From Loripinus fragilis (taxonomy: Eukaryota > Mollusca > Bivalvia > Lucinida > Lucinidae): 64,000 nt of DNA. Shown piece by piece: positions 57,801 through 62,435 of this stretch. The notes under the pieces are model-generated. The model worked only from the letters and a program-made list of their open reading frames with translations. It was not told the DNA's origin and did not search any database. The position numbers were made by a program, and so were the translations under genes. Positions within the stretch are counted from its first letter, which is position 1; each line of letters starts with the position of its first letter. The stretch is taken from positions 266,164 through 330,163 of the forward strand of contig CAXHUL010000534.1 of assembly GCA_964019695.1 (NCBI GenBank), written 5' to 3'.

Positions 57801-58696
57801 TCCCTTAAATGCGAATCCACTTAAGGAGATTCCTAAAGCTACCCTTACCGATATCACACCATTTGAGTCTACTGTATGCAATATGAGTGCACTAATTCCT
57901 TCACTTCATGACAATCTTAGCAACGAAATAGGATTTTGTACCTTTAGAAGATTCAGGTCAACCTGAGCAGCTTCAAATTTCCAACTAAAGTCTAAGCTGT
58001 ACATGTAATGTGTAGCTAATATATAAGAATCAAGTATTTCTTCAGGCGACAAAACGACTGATCAGACTGGGCAGATGACCAGGCCGATCTATGTATATCA
58101 GGGGTGCATCTTTTTTTCATAAGGAGGATCATATATGAGCTGTGACATGTGATTTCCAGCATTGTGGTATATTAAAAAGTATAGACACATACGAGCCTGT
58201 GCAGCCCCCTTTTGAGCTTAGAAACTCCAAAAGGTGTTCAGTAAGTAGCTTAATAGTCATAGAATATTCAAGCGATTAGCTTAGGCTCTGATCAGACTAC
58301 GGGTGTAGGCAGGCAGATCTGAGGCTTTGCTGGTTGCACATACCATATTGTTGGAAATCTCATGTTGGGGCTCATATCTCTCATGAAATATCTTTTTTTA
58401 ATTTGCAGGTCTTAGCCGATGTCATTGTTTCAAAGTATGGAATTGAGCCAGAGACTCGACCAGCAATGATGAAATATATAGAAAAGTGTCTAGAGTTATG
58501 TTGGATGATGACAATGAACAAACCCCCTGTGTATATTAAGTTTATAAAACCATCAAAAACAGAGCTATTTGACCACACTATTTTCAGAACATTCCTCACC
58601 ACCGGAAAGCAATTAAAATATATTGTCTGGCCACCAGTTTACTTACATGAGGCTGGTGATTTGATATCTAAAGGCATAGCCGAAGGAAAGCCTTGA
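27769..58696 (+). CDS. MIEAP (mitochondria-eating protein)-like membrane protein, 11 exons, 619 aa
   Basis: Exons: 27769-27869, 28950-29378, 31682-31768, 33115-33423, 35180-35221, 43047-43248, 50427-50543, 52459-52596, 52758-52796, 56597-56704, 58409-58696. All introns are GT-AG. The exons join without a stop to 1860 nt. Residues 1-177 are hydrophilic and rich in Glu/Lys. About 178-200 (IWIISVVVLLLVCTAQIITI) is one transmembrane helix. About 206-309 is coiled coil. About 323-619 resembles the C-terminal domain of the MIEAP/SPATA18 family (PIKIAEQFKETYDNEYTYAF; CWMMTMNKPP; YIVWPPVYLHEAGDLISKGI). MIEAP acts in mitochondrial quality control. The membrane anchor is not part of vertebrate MIEAP as I know it, so function and membrane are unknown here. 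The ATG has A at -3 and G at +4, and follows a possible acceptor (TATTTTAG), so a 5' untranslated exon may exist. Confidence 0.85.
28033..28276. mobile_element. MITE family I, copy 1
   Basis: It starts TTAACCCTTTTCATTC and ends CCAAAATGAAAAGG, and the interior has CCCCGATGAAATGCC. A better preserved copy is at 63390-63596. Parts recur at 28600-28790 and 61560-61715. Confidence 0.65.
28400..28495 (-). mobile_element. SINE body fragment
   Basis: Matches the body of the SINE at 12770-12925 (CTTCCTGG...TGA.TAGTAC, AAGGACACAACACAGTGGC). The tRNA-like head is absent. Confidence 0.5.
28950..29378 (+). CDS. MIEAP-like gene, exon 2 (charged N-terminal region)
   Basis: Preceded by CTTGACAG and followed by GTGAGT. 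It has 142 whole codons in the frame set by exon 1 (EKSSEDDNKKNEAIEEPEKD and onward), rich in Glu, Asp and Lys, and probably disordered. The longer methionine-started open frames in this stretch are in the wrong frame. Confidence 0.85.
29398..29644. mobile_element. MITE family E, copy 1
   Basis: It starts TGGGCCGCGACGCGAGAAAA then CCTGTCT, and ends AGACAGGTTTTCTTGCGACA then AGGCCCAA. A run of 18 G follows the left end. It begins 19 bp after the donor of exon 2. Another copy is at 42776-43015 and a short relative at 58768-58870. Confidence 0.85.
29645..29991. other. Intron sequence, nothing recognised
   Basis: No repeat or gene that I can support apart from short ACATGTACATGTA-type palindromic words near 29930-29945. 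Confidence 0.4.
29992..30460 (-). mobile_element. Penelope family A 3' tail
   Basis: On the - strand it ends TTCCTGATCATACTCACTTA followed by CTATTTTT. Matches the tail of the Penelope A element at 36138-36760 over its whole length. 5' truncated near 30460. Confidence 0.8.
30603..30945. repeat. Multi-palindrome element, copy 2
   Basis: Diverged copy of 11930-12265 with GACTAGTGGTTTACC, the GAGATAAAATGCTCG hairpin and ATGAGGACTCATG. Confidence 0.75.
31682..31768 (+). CDS. MIEAP-like gene, exon 3 (transmembrane segment)
   Basis: Bounded by TTATTTTCAG and GTAAGG. It encodes one hydrophobic helix, IWIISVVVLLLVCTAQIITI, followed by YKLSLQIQ. It is the only membrane segment in the predicted protein. 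Too short for most open-frame searches. Confidence 0.85.
32079..32291. repeat. Palindromic element with internal 39-bp duplication
   Basis: The left arm (32079-32201) and right arm (32202-32291) are reverse complements, with outer ends AGACTGGCTCC and GGAGCCAGTCT. The left arm has one extra tandem copy of a 39-bp piece ending ATATACTTGTAGCCAGT. Confidence 0.85.
32561..33058 (-). mobile_element. Penelope family B 3' tail, about 500 bp
   Basis: The longest tail copy. On the - strand it starts GTAGGAGCCTGATGCTTTGG and ends at the common 3' terminus CTTTGCACCTTTACTTACT. It lies 56 bp upstream of exon 4. Confidence 0.9.
33115..33423 (+). CDS. MIEAP-like gene, exon 4 (coiled coil)
   Basis: Bounded by CTATTTCAG and GTAAGA. 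About 103 codons with heptad character (MQRLSKLVENLTVEMESQ, then NTDLNGQFITESRRVEHL). Coiled coil is inferred from the leucine and charge pattern. A Penelope tail ends 56 bp upstream of the acceptor. Confidence 0.85.
33447..33915 (+). repeat. Duplicated block, copy 2 (partner 26875-27500)
   Basis: Same order of landmarks as the upstream block, with one copy of the 157-bp piece. It holds a hairpin with arms of about 40 bp (AATGAAGTTTATG...CATAAACTTCATT, centre near 33665). Confidence 0.85.
33916..34379. other. Intron sequence, nothing recognised
   Basis: AT-rich and without repeats or open frames I can support. Confidence 0.4.
34380..34950. repeat. Multi-palindrome element, copy 3, split
   Basis: The left part (34380-34496) and right part (34849-34950) are diverged pieces of the family seen at 11930-12265. 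They are separated by a Penelope B tail. The right part has CGTTGCGAAAAAGCGA and AAGCACTCATGTAAGAT. Confidence 0.7.
34497..34848 (+). mobile_element. Penelope family B 3' tail inserted in the palindrome element
   Basis: Begins at GGGTCTTTCATGCAAACCAA (5' truncated) and ends at GATCTTTGCCACCTTTCTTACT, the common 3' end of the family. Confidence 0.85.
35180..35221 (+). CDS. MIEAP-like gene, exon 5 (small)
   Basis: A 42-nt exon between TTTTTGTAG and GTGAGT encodes LNTSEKENQECQL and keeps the phase between exons 4 and 6. A Penelope fragment starts 4 bases after its end, so the donor abuts mobile DNA. Confidence 0.75.
35226..35345 (-). pseudogene. Penelope RT fragment
   Basis: The - strand reads YYDLISKFPVGLKSLLRQGL and then SEPEFYGDLVYKLKKI. 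It is cut at a TA followed by CGAGGGGCGTTCAATGTG, which resembles a mariner-type terminal repeat. Confidence 0.85.
35672..36137 (+). pseudogene. Ty3/gypsy integrase C-terminal region and linker (Gmr1-like)
   Basis: The + strand reads YYGLYTVDKKLSDVNYTVNT and RRKQKQLCHINMLKKYIDRD, the segment that normally closes a Ty3/gypsy integrase. A linker follows (FFEYEHLFPDVPSKTDKIYY). It ends at GATGGTTCAAAA, and the RT continues after the inserted Penelope element at 37785. Stop codons are present. The order integrase then RT is opposite to ordinary Ty3/gypsy and is the known arrangement of Gmr1-like elements. Confidence 0.8.
36138..37784 (-). mobile_element. Penelope family A element inserted in the Ty3 fragment
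   Basis: Flanked by CAAAA at 36133-36137 and 37785-37789, probably the target duplication. On the - strand, in order: a 64-bp piece of its own 3' tail (37781-37718); RT remnants (FEQMVGQIYPSEL; NFEIVNFPFLDGDVPRSPSY; LKTLLQQGISEPTFYGDL); an inserted family B tail (37228-36888); the end of the frame (YGFLFNCTTVGQASDS, stop at about 36735); then the full 3' tail to 36138. A copied tail piece at the 5' end is the pseudo-LTR arrangement typical of Penelope elements. All frames are broken. Confidence 0.8.
36888..37228 (+). mobile_element. Penelope family B 3' tail nested in Penelope A
   Basis: Opposite in orientation to its host element. It runs from GATGATGCATTGATAAGTTA to the common end TTTGCACCCTTACTTACTT, and separates KFKQIVG from KPNFSNQFKKIVKRY in the host frame. 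Confidence 0.85.
37785..38480 (+). pseudogene. Ty3/gypsy reverse transcriptase with start of RNase H region
   Basis: Continues the frame broken at 36137: PVKQHPYRMNPVKQ, then SDWSSRCILVQKPDGTIRMC, a frameshift, YYRKVSSVTKTDTFPI, KLDLLKGFWQMPL, and the catalytic YIDDVIIFSK (second catalytic block) at about 38240-38270. Then come a stop, ERHLQIIRNFFKKL, a frameshift and FLGHMVGQGRVQPVEAKVEA. Homology stops near 38480. It is clearly dead: at least two frameshifts and several stops. Confidence 0.9.
38481..39354. other. Intron sequence, nothing recognised
   Basis: No open frame of note and no repeats that I can support. Confidence 0.4.
39355..40500 (-). pseudogene. Penelope-like element RT, palm and thumb (family B type)
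   Basis: The - strand reads, with several stops and shifts, VPALYWL, then TPYKARIIANSSFCAT, LSAYDFSTLYSTLPHTLSKD (first catalytic Asp region), HAWSYQNVCDALTFLLDNSF, VVGIPMGTNCALLVAYLFLF, RYLDDILNITNVYLDNMV (catalytic Asp pair), then IYDKRDDFDF and SYGVNISQLTRFARASSHVA. GIPMGTNCA and YLDD are hallmark Penelope RT blocks. This is the longest Penelope RT here. It lacks an intact frame and the C-terminal tail. Confidence 0.9.
40501..40833. other. Intron sequence, nothing recognised
   Basis: No supported feature. Confidence 0.4.
40834..41148. mobile_element. 315-bp MITE with about 28-bp TIR
   Basis: It starts AAGGCACCCTGTTTTCATTT then TCCCCCAGA. It ends TCTGGGGTAAAATGAAAACA then GGGTGCCTT. The interior is AT-rich and non-coding. 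No clear target duplication. Confidence 0.85.
41149..42120. other. Intron sequence, nothing recognised
   Basis: Short open frames on both strands match nothing. No repeats noted. Confidence 0.4.
42121..42290. repeat. 170-bp near-perfect palindrome
   Basis: The arms of about 83 bp are reverse complements with only a few mismatches. The outer end is AGTTATTTCATGCCTG, the middle is GTGGACGACCTGATGCACTA, and the centre is GGCCTTCGGCC. It would form a long hairpin in single-stranded DNA or RNA. Confidence 0.95.
42321..42724. mobile_element. MITE family F, copy 2, split by a Penelope tail
   Basis: The left end is ATGAGCCACGACACGAGATT then TCCAACAATGCGG. The right part has GCGCAGTCTGATCAGACC and ends GGAGGCTGCACAGGCTCAT. 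A family B Penelope tail (42368-42616) sits between. Confidence 0.8.
42368..42616 (-). mobile_element. Penelope family B 3' tail inserted in MITE F
   Basis: On the - strand it starts at TATTTTACTGACTGTTCCAA (5' truncated) and ends at the common CTTTGCACCCTTACTTACTT. Confidence 0.9.
42776..43015. mobile_element. MITE family E, copy 2
   Basis: It starts TTGGGCCTTGGCACGAGAAA then ATCTGTCTTCGG. It ends CCGAAGACAGGTTTTGTCGT then GACAGGGCCCAA. About 75% alike to 29398-29644. It ends 31 bp before exon 6. Confidence 0.9.
43047..43248 (+). CDS. MIEAP-like gene, exon 6
   Basis: Bounded by CATTACAG and GTATGT. It encodes DDSPIKIAEQFKETYDNEYT followed by YAFDEMEEMGFN, the first part of the MIEAP-type C-terminal region. 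It ends in phase 0. A family E MITE ends 31 bp before it. Confidence 0.85.
43335..43445. repeat. Hairpin-family repeat, degenerate
   Basis: GGATCCAGGTCAGGCCTGG followed by GTCCAAACTGTTTGCAAAGG and TTATTAGCAGATG, as in the copies at 2862 and 27625. Confidence 0.6.
43635..43658. repeat. (CT)n microsatellite
   Basis: Twelve CT units. Confidence 0.95.
43700..44105 (-). other. Unassigned - strand open frames downstream of the hammerhead-like motif
   Basis: Two overlapping frames (43702-43998 and 43922-44104) are open on the - strand. One reads SGLSPLTGHVDNLRHCDLSA and AARYLQTLFETDQSKSQKKQ. I do not recognise it. It lies 290 bp downstream (on the - strand) of the hammerhead-like motif, where the start of a Penelope element would be expected, so it may be a Penelope 5' region. 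Weak. Confidence 0.3.
44391..44430 (-). ncRNA. Hammerhead-ribozyme-like motif
   Basis: The - strand RNA reads GCAA, CUGAAGA, a stem AGGAC-UUUUU-AGUCC, GAA, AACGUU, U, UUGC. GCAA and UUGC pair as stem I. CUGANGA and GAA-A match the catalytic core. AACGUU is a self-complementary short stem III. UUU fits the NUH cleavage rule. Such minimal type I hammerheads with a palindromic stem III, expected to act as dimers, are known in Penelope-like terminal repeats. One extra A (or an A.C pair) lies between the core and stem II, which could weaken it. Confidence 0.5.
44726..44752 (+). repeat. Interstitial telomere-type repeat (TTAGGG)4.5
   Basis: Four full TTAGGG units plus TTA, about 300 bp from the hammerhead-like motif. 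TTAGGG is the telomere repeat of molluscs. Confidence 0.95.
44753..45895. other. Intron sequence, nothing firm
   Basis: A short phrase, GAGGAATTAATCCCCTGTTT, recurs at about 44999 and 45113 with small changes. No gene. Confidence 0.4.
45896..46033. repeat. Hairpin element, arms about 55-60 bp
   Basis: The left arm holds GTGTAAACTCCGGCGAATCA and CTCACAAATT. The right arm is its near-perfect complement (AATTTGTGAGTGATTCGCCG). The spacer is about 23 bp. The outer edges TTAATTTTTTGG and CCAAAAAAATAA also pair. Confidence 0.9.
46190..48115. other. Region bounded by GATACGA/GATCACGAT-rich blocks
   Basis: 46190-46550 and 47690-48115 are crowded with the words GATACG, GATCACG, ATCACGAT and their complements. 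The middle is ordinary AT-rich DNA with a 34-codon ATG frame at 46635. It may be a degenerate DNA transposon whose sub-terminal parts carry these words. No transposase was found. Confidence 0.3.
48116..49205. other. Intron sequence, nothing recognised
   Basis: No supported feature. Confidence 0.4.
49210..49520. repeat. Degenerate tandem repeat, about 140-150 bp period
   Basis: Two diverged units share AGGTCA..GTCAC, ATGTAAGGTTTGACAC, CTGCTT.AGA and ACACTTTAC. Only about two units, so the period is approximate. Confidence 0.55.
50186..50399. mobile_element. 214-bp MITE, TA-flanked
   Basis: It starts CTGTAAATCCGGAAATTTTC then GCGAG and ends CTCGCGAAAATTTCTGAATT then TACAG, with TA at 50184-50185 and 50400-50401. 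The interior has TTTCGCG words in both directions. It ends 27 bp before exon 7, so its right TIR lies where the branch point of that intron would be expected. Confidence 0.85.
50427..50543 (+). CDS. MIEAP-like gene, exon 7
   Basis: Bounded by TATTTCAG and GTAATA, phase 0 to 0, 39 codons (DANDLCRHYSFEHLKSIRES and onward). A TA-flanked MITE ends 27 bp before the acceptor. Confidence 0.85.
50544..52458. other. Intron sequence with degenerate repeats
   Basis: 50570-50640 and 52145-52250 share a diverged AGGGGGTCCAA/GGACCCCCT-type repeat, also seen near 54300-54560. Otherwise AT-rich and without genes. Confidence 0.4.
52459..52596 (+). CDS. MIEAP-like gene, exon 8 (predicted)
   Basis: 46 open codons in phase 0 (RFLKRINLGSAKQWLTNWVD, then GPFFNWGLVNVILETL) between ATATACAG and GTAAAC. 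The pyrimidine tract is weak, so the exact acceptor is the least certain of the gene. A nearby alternative (GGGTTCAG) would break the frame. Confidence 0.7.
52758..52796 (+). CDS. MIEAP-like gene, exon 9 (13 codons)
   Basis: A 39-nt exon, phase 0 to 0, between CATCTTATAG and GTAAGC. It encodes VDNSYGGDLEGVT. Confidence 0.7.
52847..53867 (+). mobile_element. Mariner-family transposon, internally deleted
   Basis: The left end is CGAGGTGTGATAAAAACGTT and the right end on the - strand is CAAGGGATGATCAAAAAGTT. TA lies at 52845-52846 and 53868-53869. The interior gives broken transposase: KLETRAVIKYIRKRGM and FKRGRESFKDDGQSGLPK; VVTQDETWVHRFDPESKMHS (catalytic block); PHPPYSPMAHSDFYLVSKLK (the block holding the last Asp); and RWAKYIALKGDYIEK. 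At 1021 bp it is shorter than typical mariners of about 1.3 kb. The segment between the second and third blocks is missing. Confidence 0.92.
52934..53801 (+). pseudogene. Mariner transposase, D,D34D type, degenerate
   Basis: The N-terminal helix-turn-helix region, the DETWVHRFDPE block and the PYSPMAHSDFYLV block are recognisable across three frames, with frameshifts near 53125, 53380 and 53540 and a deletion of roughly 250 bp. It cannot encode an active enzyme. Confidence 0.9.
53870..54970. other. Intron sequence, nothing firm
   Basis: A G run of 16 at about 54344-54359 lies in a degenerate GGATCC-containing repeat. Otherwise no feature. Confidence 0.4.
54975..55270 (-). mobile_element. Penelope family A 3' tail, diverged
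   Basis: Matches 36140-36425 in order (ATATGATCAGAAAATACCAC, CTCTTATCCCCACCAACATG, GATTGCAAAACTAGAA, ACAATGGGAGCAA) with more differences than the copy at 29992. Confidence 0.7.
55271..56596. other. Intron sequence with a diffuse repeat
   Basis: A phrase of the type GACATTTTGAGTCGGTGGCA then AAGTGTTG recurs at about 55505, 55735 and 55900 on the + strand, suggesting a degenerate tandem of about 150-230 bp. No gene. Confidence 0.4.
56597..56704 (+). CDS. MIEAP-like gene, exon 10
   Basis: Bounded by TTTTTTTACAG and GTATGT, phase 0 to 0, 36 codons (HMIKVSSADKLTTLEYNQIL and onward). Confidence 0.85.
56705..58134. other. Intron sequence
   Basis: GTAGACATAAG at 57517 and its complement at about 57629 form a small inverted pair. 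Otherwise nothing supported. Confidence 0.4.
58135..58377. mobile_element. MITE family F, copy 3
   Basis: It starts TGAGCTGTGACATGTGATTT then CCAGCATTGTGG. It ends CCATATTGTTGGAAATCTCA then TGTTGGGGCTCA. It ends 31 bp before the last exon. Confidence 0.85.
58409..58696 (+). CDS. MIEAP-like gene, last exon (C-terminal domain)
   Basis: Acceptor TTAATTTGCAG, then 95 codons and TGA. It carries the diagnostic end of the MIEAP-type domain: CWMMTMNKPPVYIKFI, then KYIVWPPVYLHEAGDLISKG. A family F MITE ends 31 bp before it. AATAAA at 58992-58997 is a possible polyadenylation signal. Confidence 0.9.
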   Translation, partial: VLADVIVSKYGIEPETRPAMMKYIEKCLELCWMMTMNKPPVYIKFIKPSKTELFDHTIFRTFLTTGKQLKYIVWPPVYLHEAGDLISKGIAEGKP

Positions 58697-58767
58697 CACA
58701 ATCGAATATGGGCCTTGCAACAGCATCTATTATATGGGTGTGTGACTTACACAAAAATTCACAATAT

Positions 58768-58870
58768 TTGGGACATGACGCGACAAAACCTGTCTTCAGG
58801 GTTTACCATCAGGTCATACTAAAACCAGTCTGCAAACCCCTTAAGAAGGGTTTTCTCACGTCGAAGCCCA
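58768..58870. mobile_element. Short MITE related to family E
   Basis: ACGCGACAAAACCTGTCTTC at the left and AAGAAGGGTTTTCTCACGTC then GAAGCCC at the right. About 100 bp, within the probable 3' untranslated region of the MIEAP-like gene. Confidence 0.65.
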
Positions 58871-59357
58871 TTTCATATGCAGTCGAAACATAAGAATGTT
58901 TACTGCAGACAAGAGAACCAGACTGACAGATTTCTATCCATGCCCAAATTAGTAATGCTTGATTTTGATTCCCGCTTGCCCTTCTTTAAAAAATAAAATA
59001 AGATAATATGTTAATATTGAGGCCTTCAATCATCCCTTATTTAATGACTTGCTTATATAAGGTAAATTGTAGGTCATCGCATACCTTTGAGAATATGTTG
59101 TTAAACGTGTTGGTTACTCCCAAAACATCTGAATGAGACTTTTCGTGAGCATATCAAACGAAAATTTGAACATATAGGCTAGAAAATGACACAATATCTG
59201 CCTAACGTTAACATTAAATGGGTGTGTTAGATGACATGATATTTGCTGACATTTAAGTCTGGTACTGAAGAAATGTGAATACATTTTCAAACCCAGTTTT
59301 AGAAAAAATGAATGTTCCTTGTCTGAGTTAATAACACCAATATGGTTAATTGTGTTT

Positions 59358-59695
59358 ATCATATGACGTCGCGTCTGGGAGTGAAATAACGCCATGCAAT
59401 AAAATCGATAAACCACTAGTGGTTTATAGACTTACGGGAAACGTTATGACGTCCATAACAACGTTGCATACATAATGACAAAATCATACCGTTTTTACGC
59501 CAAAAATGAAATTTCAAAGTATTTGTCATATGATAAATAGAATCTAACATTCGTGCTCTTGTGTTATTGAATTTATTAAACTCGTTGCGAAAAAGAGATA
59601 AAATGCGAGGCAAGCCTCGCATTTTATCTCTTTTCCTCAACTCGTTAAATAAATTCAATAAAACATGAGCACTCATGTAAGATCCTCTATATATT
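59358..59695 (-). repeat. Multi-palindrome element, copy 4 (best preserved)
   Basis: Contains ATAAACCACTAGTGGTTTAT, a perfect 20-bp palindrome; a 23-bp hairpin, AGATAAAATGCGAGG/CCTCGCATTTTATCT, at about 59592-59635; and ATGAGCACTCAT. About 90% alike to 11930-12265. Confidence 0.85.
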
Positions 59696-60225
59696 GTAGA
59701 GTCACTGGTAATGCATGCCTAATAAAATAGTATTTTTATCCCTGAAGATCTGTTTTGTCAGTCAAGACAAACAGTAAATAACCTGATAGAATGCTGTAAT
59801 TTGTAGTTTTTATTTGGATCTTCACTATTTTGCCAACGTGCCTAATGATGGATTCCCAGTTTACAAAGGTTTAAATTGGTATGTTTTCCAACTTTTCTTG
59901 CAACTAGATGAGGTTAACGTTGATAGCGACATATCGCAAAGCTTGAGATAAACGTGTGTGAATAAATGTAAAATTTTAAAGACAAAAACAAATGTTTCAA
60001 CTAATATTTAGGGAAATATATTCACAAATTAATTCCTCTTTCTGTTTATCTCTACTGATAATATCAATGTTGTGTAGGATTGTAGGATTCACCATGAGTG
60101 TGAGAGTTGGATAGAATGAGTTGTTTTGTCAGTGGTAGACGGCGGCTCTAAAAAGTCTCCCCGCGATTTCATTTAATGTTCTTATTATTCCAATCCTCAG
60201 TATTGCGTGCACAATCTCCTTCCAC

Positions 60226-60437
60226 TGGATCTTTTATGTTTTTTTCTGTCTTGTGTTTGCTATGCCTTTGTGTGCGTCTGTTTATATGTGCTTTGTGGTC
60301 ACCTGCTGGGAAAAGGCTGGCTTCTTGGCTCTCGTTTGTGGTGTCGTACTGTGAGTTTGTCACTTCACATTGGTATCCTGGGTCAGGTGTGATACTTGAT
60401 TGTATCGATTCCTTATCTTTGCACCCTTACTTACTTG
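60226..60437 (+). mobile_element. Penelope family B 3' tail, short
   Basis: 5' truncated at GGATCTTTTATGTTTTTTTC and ending at TTTGCACCCTTACTTACTT. It retains CTGGGTCAGGTGTG and TTGGCTCTCGTTTGTGG. Confidence 0.9.
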
Positions 60438-62435
60438 GATAGAAAAATTAATCCCTAGGATGACCAATTAGCATCACAAGGCTTGCAGAGTAATGACAAA
60501 TGATGATCATGAGGGGCATTTTTTCTATAATGGATTCTTCTTCCTGCACATCATTAAATATGGCATTTTTTATTTAAAAAGACTCACAGAAGTTCCAGAA
60601 TACGCTGGGATGCAAGAAATATCATATTGACGTCATTTTAATATGCTGATCACTTCACTTGTCTTTCGACGTGTGGCTGTTTTATTTGTATCTTTCTTAG
60701 GGGTTGGTATAGGGTATGAGGGATATATTTATCTCATATGGGTAAACAGTGGAAATTACAGTCTGGTGTGCGAAAAAGTCATCTTAGCGCAGAGGAATTA
60801 TCCATGGATCATCAGATTTTATTGTTTAGTTGTCTCTCTGTAATACAATGATTGCAACAAAAGTGTAATTGTGACATTAACCTTTGTATTTTGATGGATA
60901 TTCCAATACAATTATGATGGAATTGTCCATTATATGAGCGCGGATCTGAGAAAAGGGTCCTTGAGGGATTACAGCAATTATAGCATACCAGACATTTAAA
61001 AAAACGCCTAATATGACAATATTCACATGCTTTCATAGTGCCACAAACATGTCTCTATAGCTTGATGTCATCAAAGTAGCAAATGTTTCTGATTGTATTT
61101 AAAGTTTTATATGCTGCCTGTTGCCATGACAACAATTAGGCCATAACACCTACAAGGGCTAATAATGAGGGGTGTGTCACTTTAAATGCCAATAATACGG
61201 CTTAGAAAGTATAAATTCGTACAATTTCATTTGCATTTACAATATAGTTCTTGGATAACGCATGTGAATACATTATATTTGTTAGGTGTTTATACTGAGT
61301 CAACAATAACTAACAAGCAACTTGAGACTAGCACTCTGACGTCATATTAGATTTAACGTTCTTCTTGACGTCACGTTCCGCACTGGATTACAGAAGTTGC
61401 TTCAAACCTCCATATATTTGTCAATATTAAAGATAAATGCTTCAAATTTTCAGGGAATGCTCTTAAATAATAGTACTTTGCAGTAGCAGCATTAGCTAGA
61501 TTTTGATATATATAACCATATGGAACCTTTTGTCATATCCTGCACCATATATATATATTAAATGGTCACAGTCCAACAACTAGATGTTTCAAGCCCTGAA
61601 GATTATATCTATCTATATATCGTTGCAAACATCGCAGGGTCTGATATAATTTTCATCTTGGGCTTTACTGTTTGCTAAAGTACACCTTTAGGGTCTTTCA
61701 GTATATAAAGGGTTAAATAATATCTAATAGAACATTCAACTTTTTTATTTATAGTAAATATGTACGCATATCAACTAAACACTTTCTGAAAGGGTGACAT
61801 TATATTGCCTAAGTACAGACAGAGGAATCGTTTATGGGTATTATAGGTGTTGCCAGAATATGGTGTAATTTTGGTGGTGACAAAATACCTAGCGTAAAAT
61901 ATTTCTTATCTCAAGAAACCTATTGGCATACTTAACCCTTTGTGTACTGCAAACTCCTAAATGGGAACTTTTGCAAACAGTGAAGACCCAGAATGCAGTT
62001 TTTCACGAGACTCTGTTTGCTATGATAAAACAATTTTCAAGGACTTGGGAGTAAAGCCAAACTGCTCTGTTCCAACAGGGAAGAAAACTTGAAGATTTGA
62101 CTTAACAATAATTGGTATAATATGTGCTAAACAGCAGTAAATAAATGTGCTTACATGACTATGCAAATGGTCTTGCTAATGTGTACCTTTGGTTTTTGAA
62201 TGATACATGGTCAGATTTTTTCATAACAGAATGCAGTTTTTGTTTTCAGAAAGGGATCATTTTAATTAAGAAATAAAATTCACTTTATGGATGTCATGAA
62301 AGTGGGAATGGTAAAGGCTTTACTTTAAGTAAGAAAATCTGAAGACTTTCAAGACACCTTTGAACTGAATTCATAGCACTCCTAAGAAAAATGAATCGCA
62401 TCTCTATTATTTAAATCATACACGATTTTAATCAA
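60438..62435. other. No gene recognised
   Basis: Partial copies of MITE family I (61560-61715 and around 61930-61995). Short open frames only. Confidence 0.4.
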
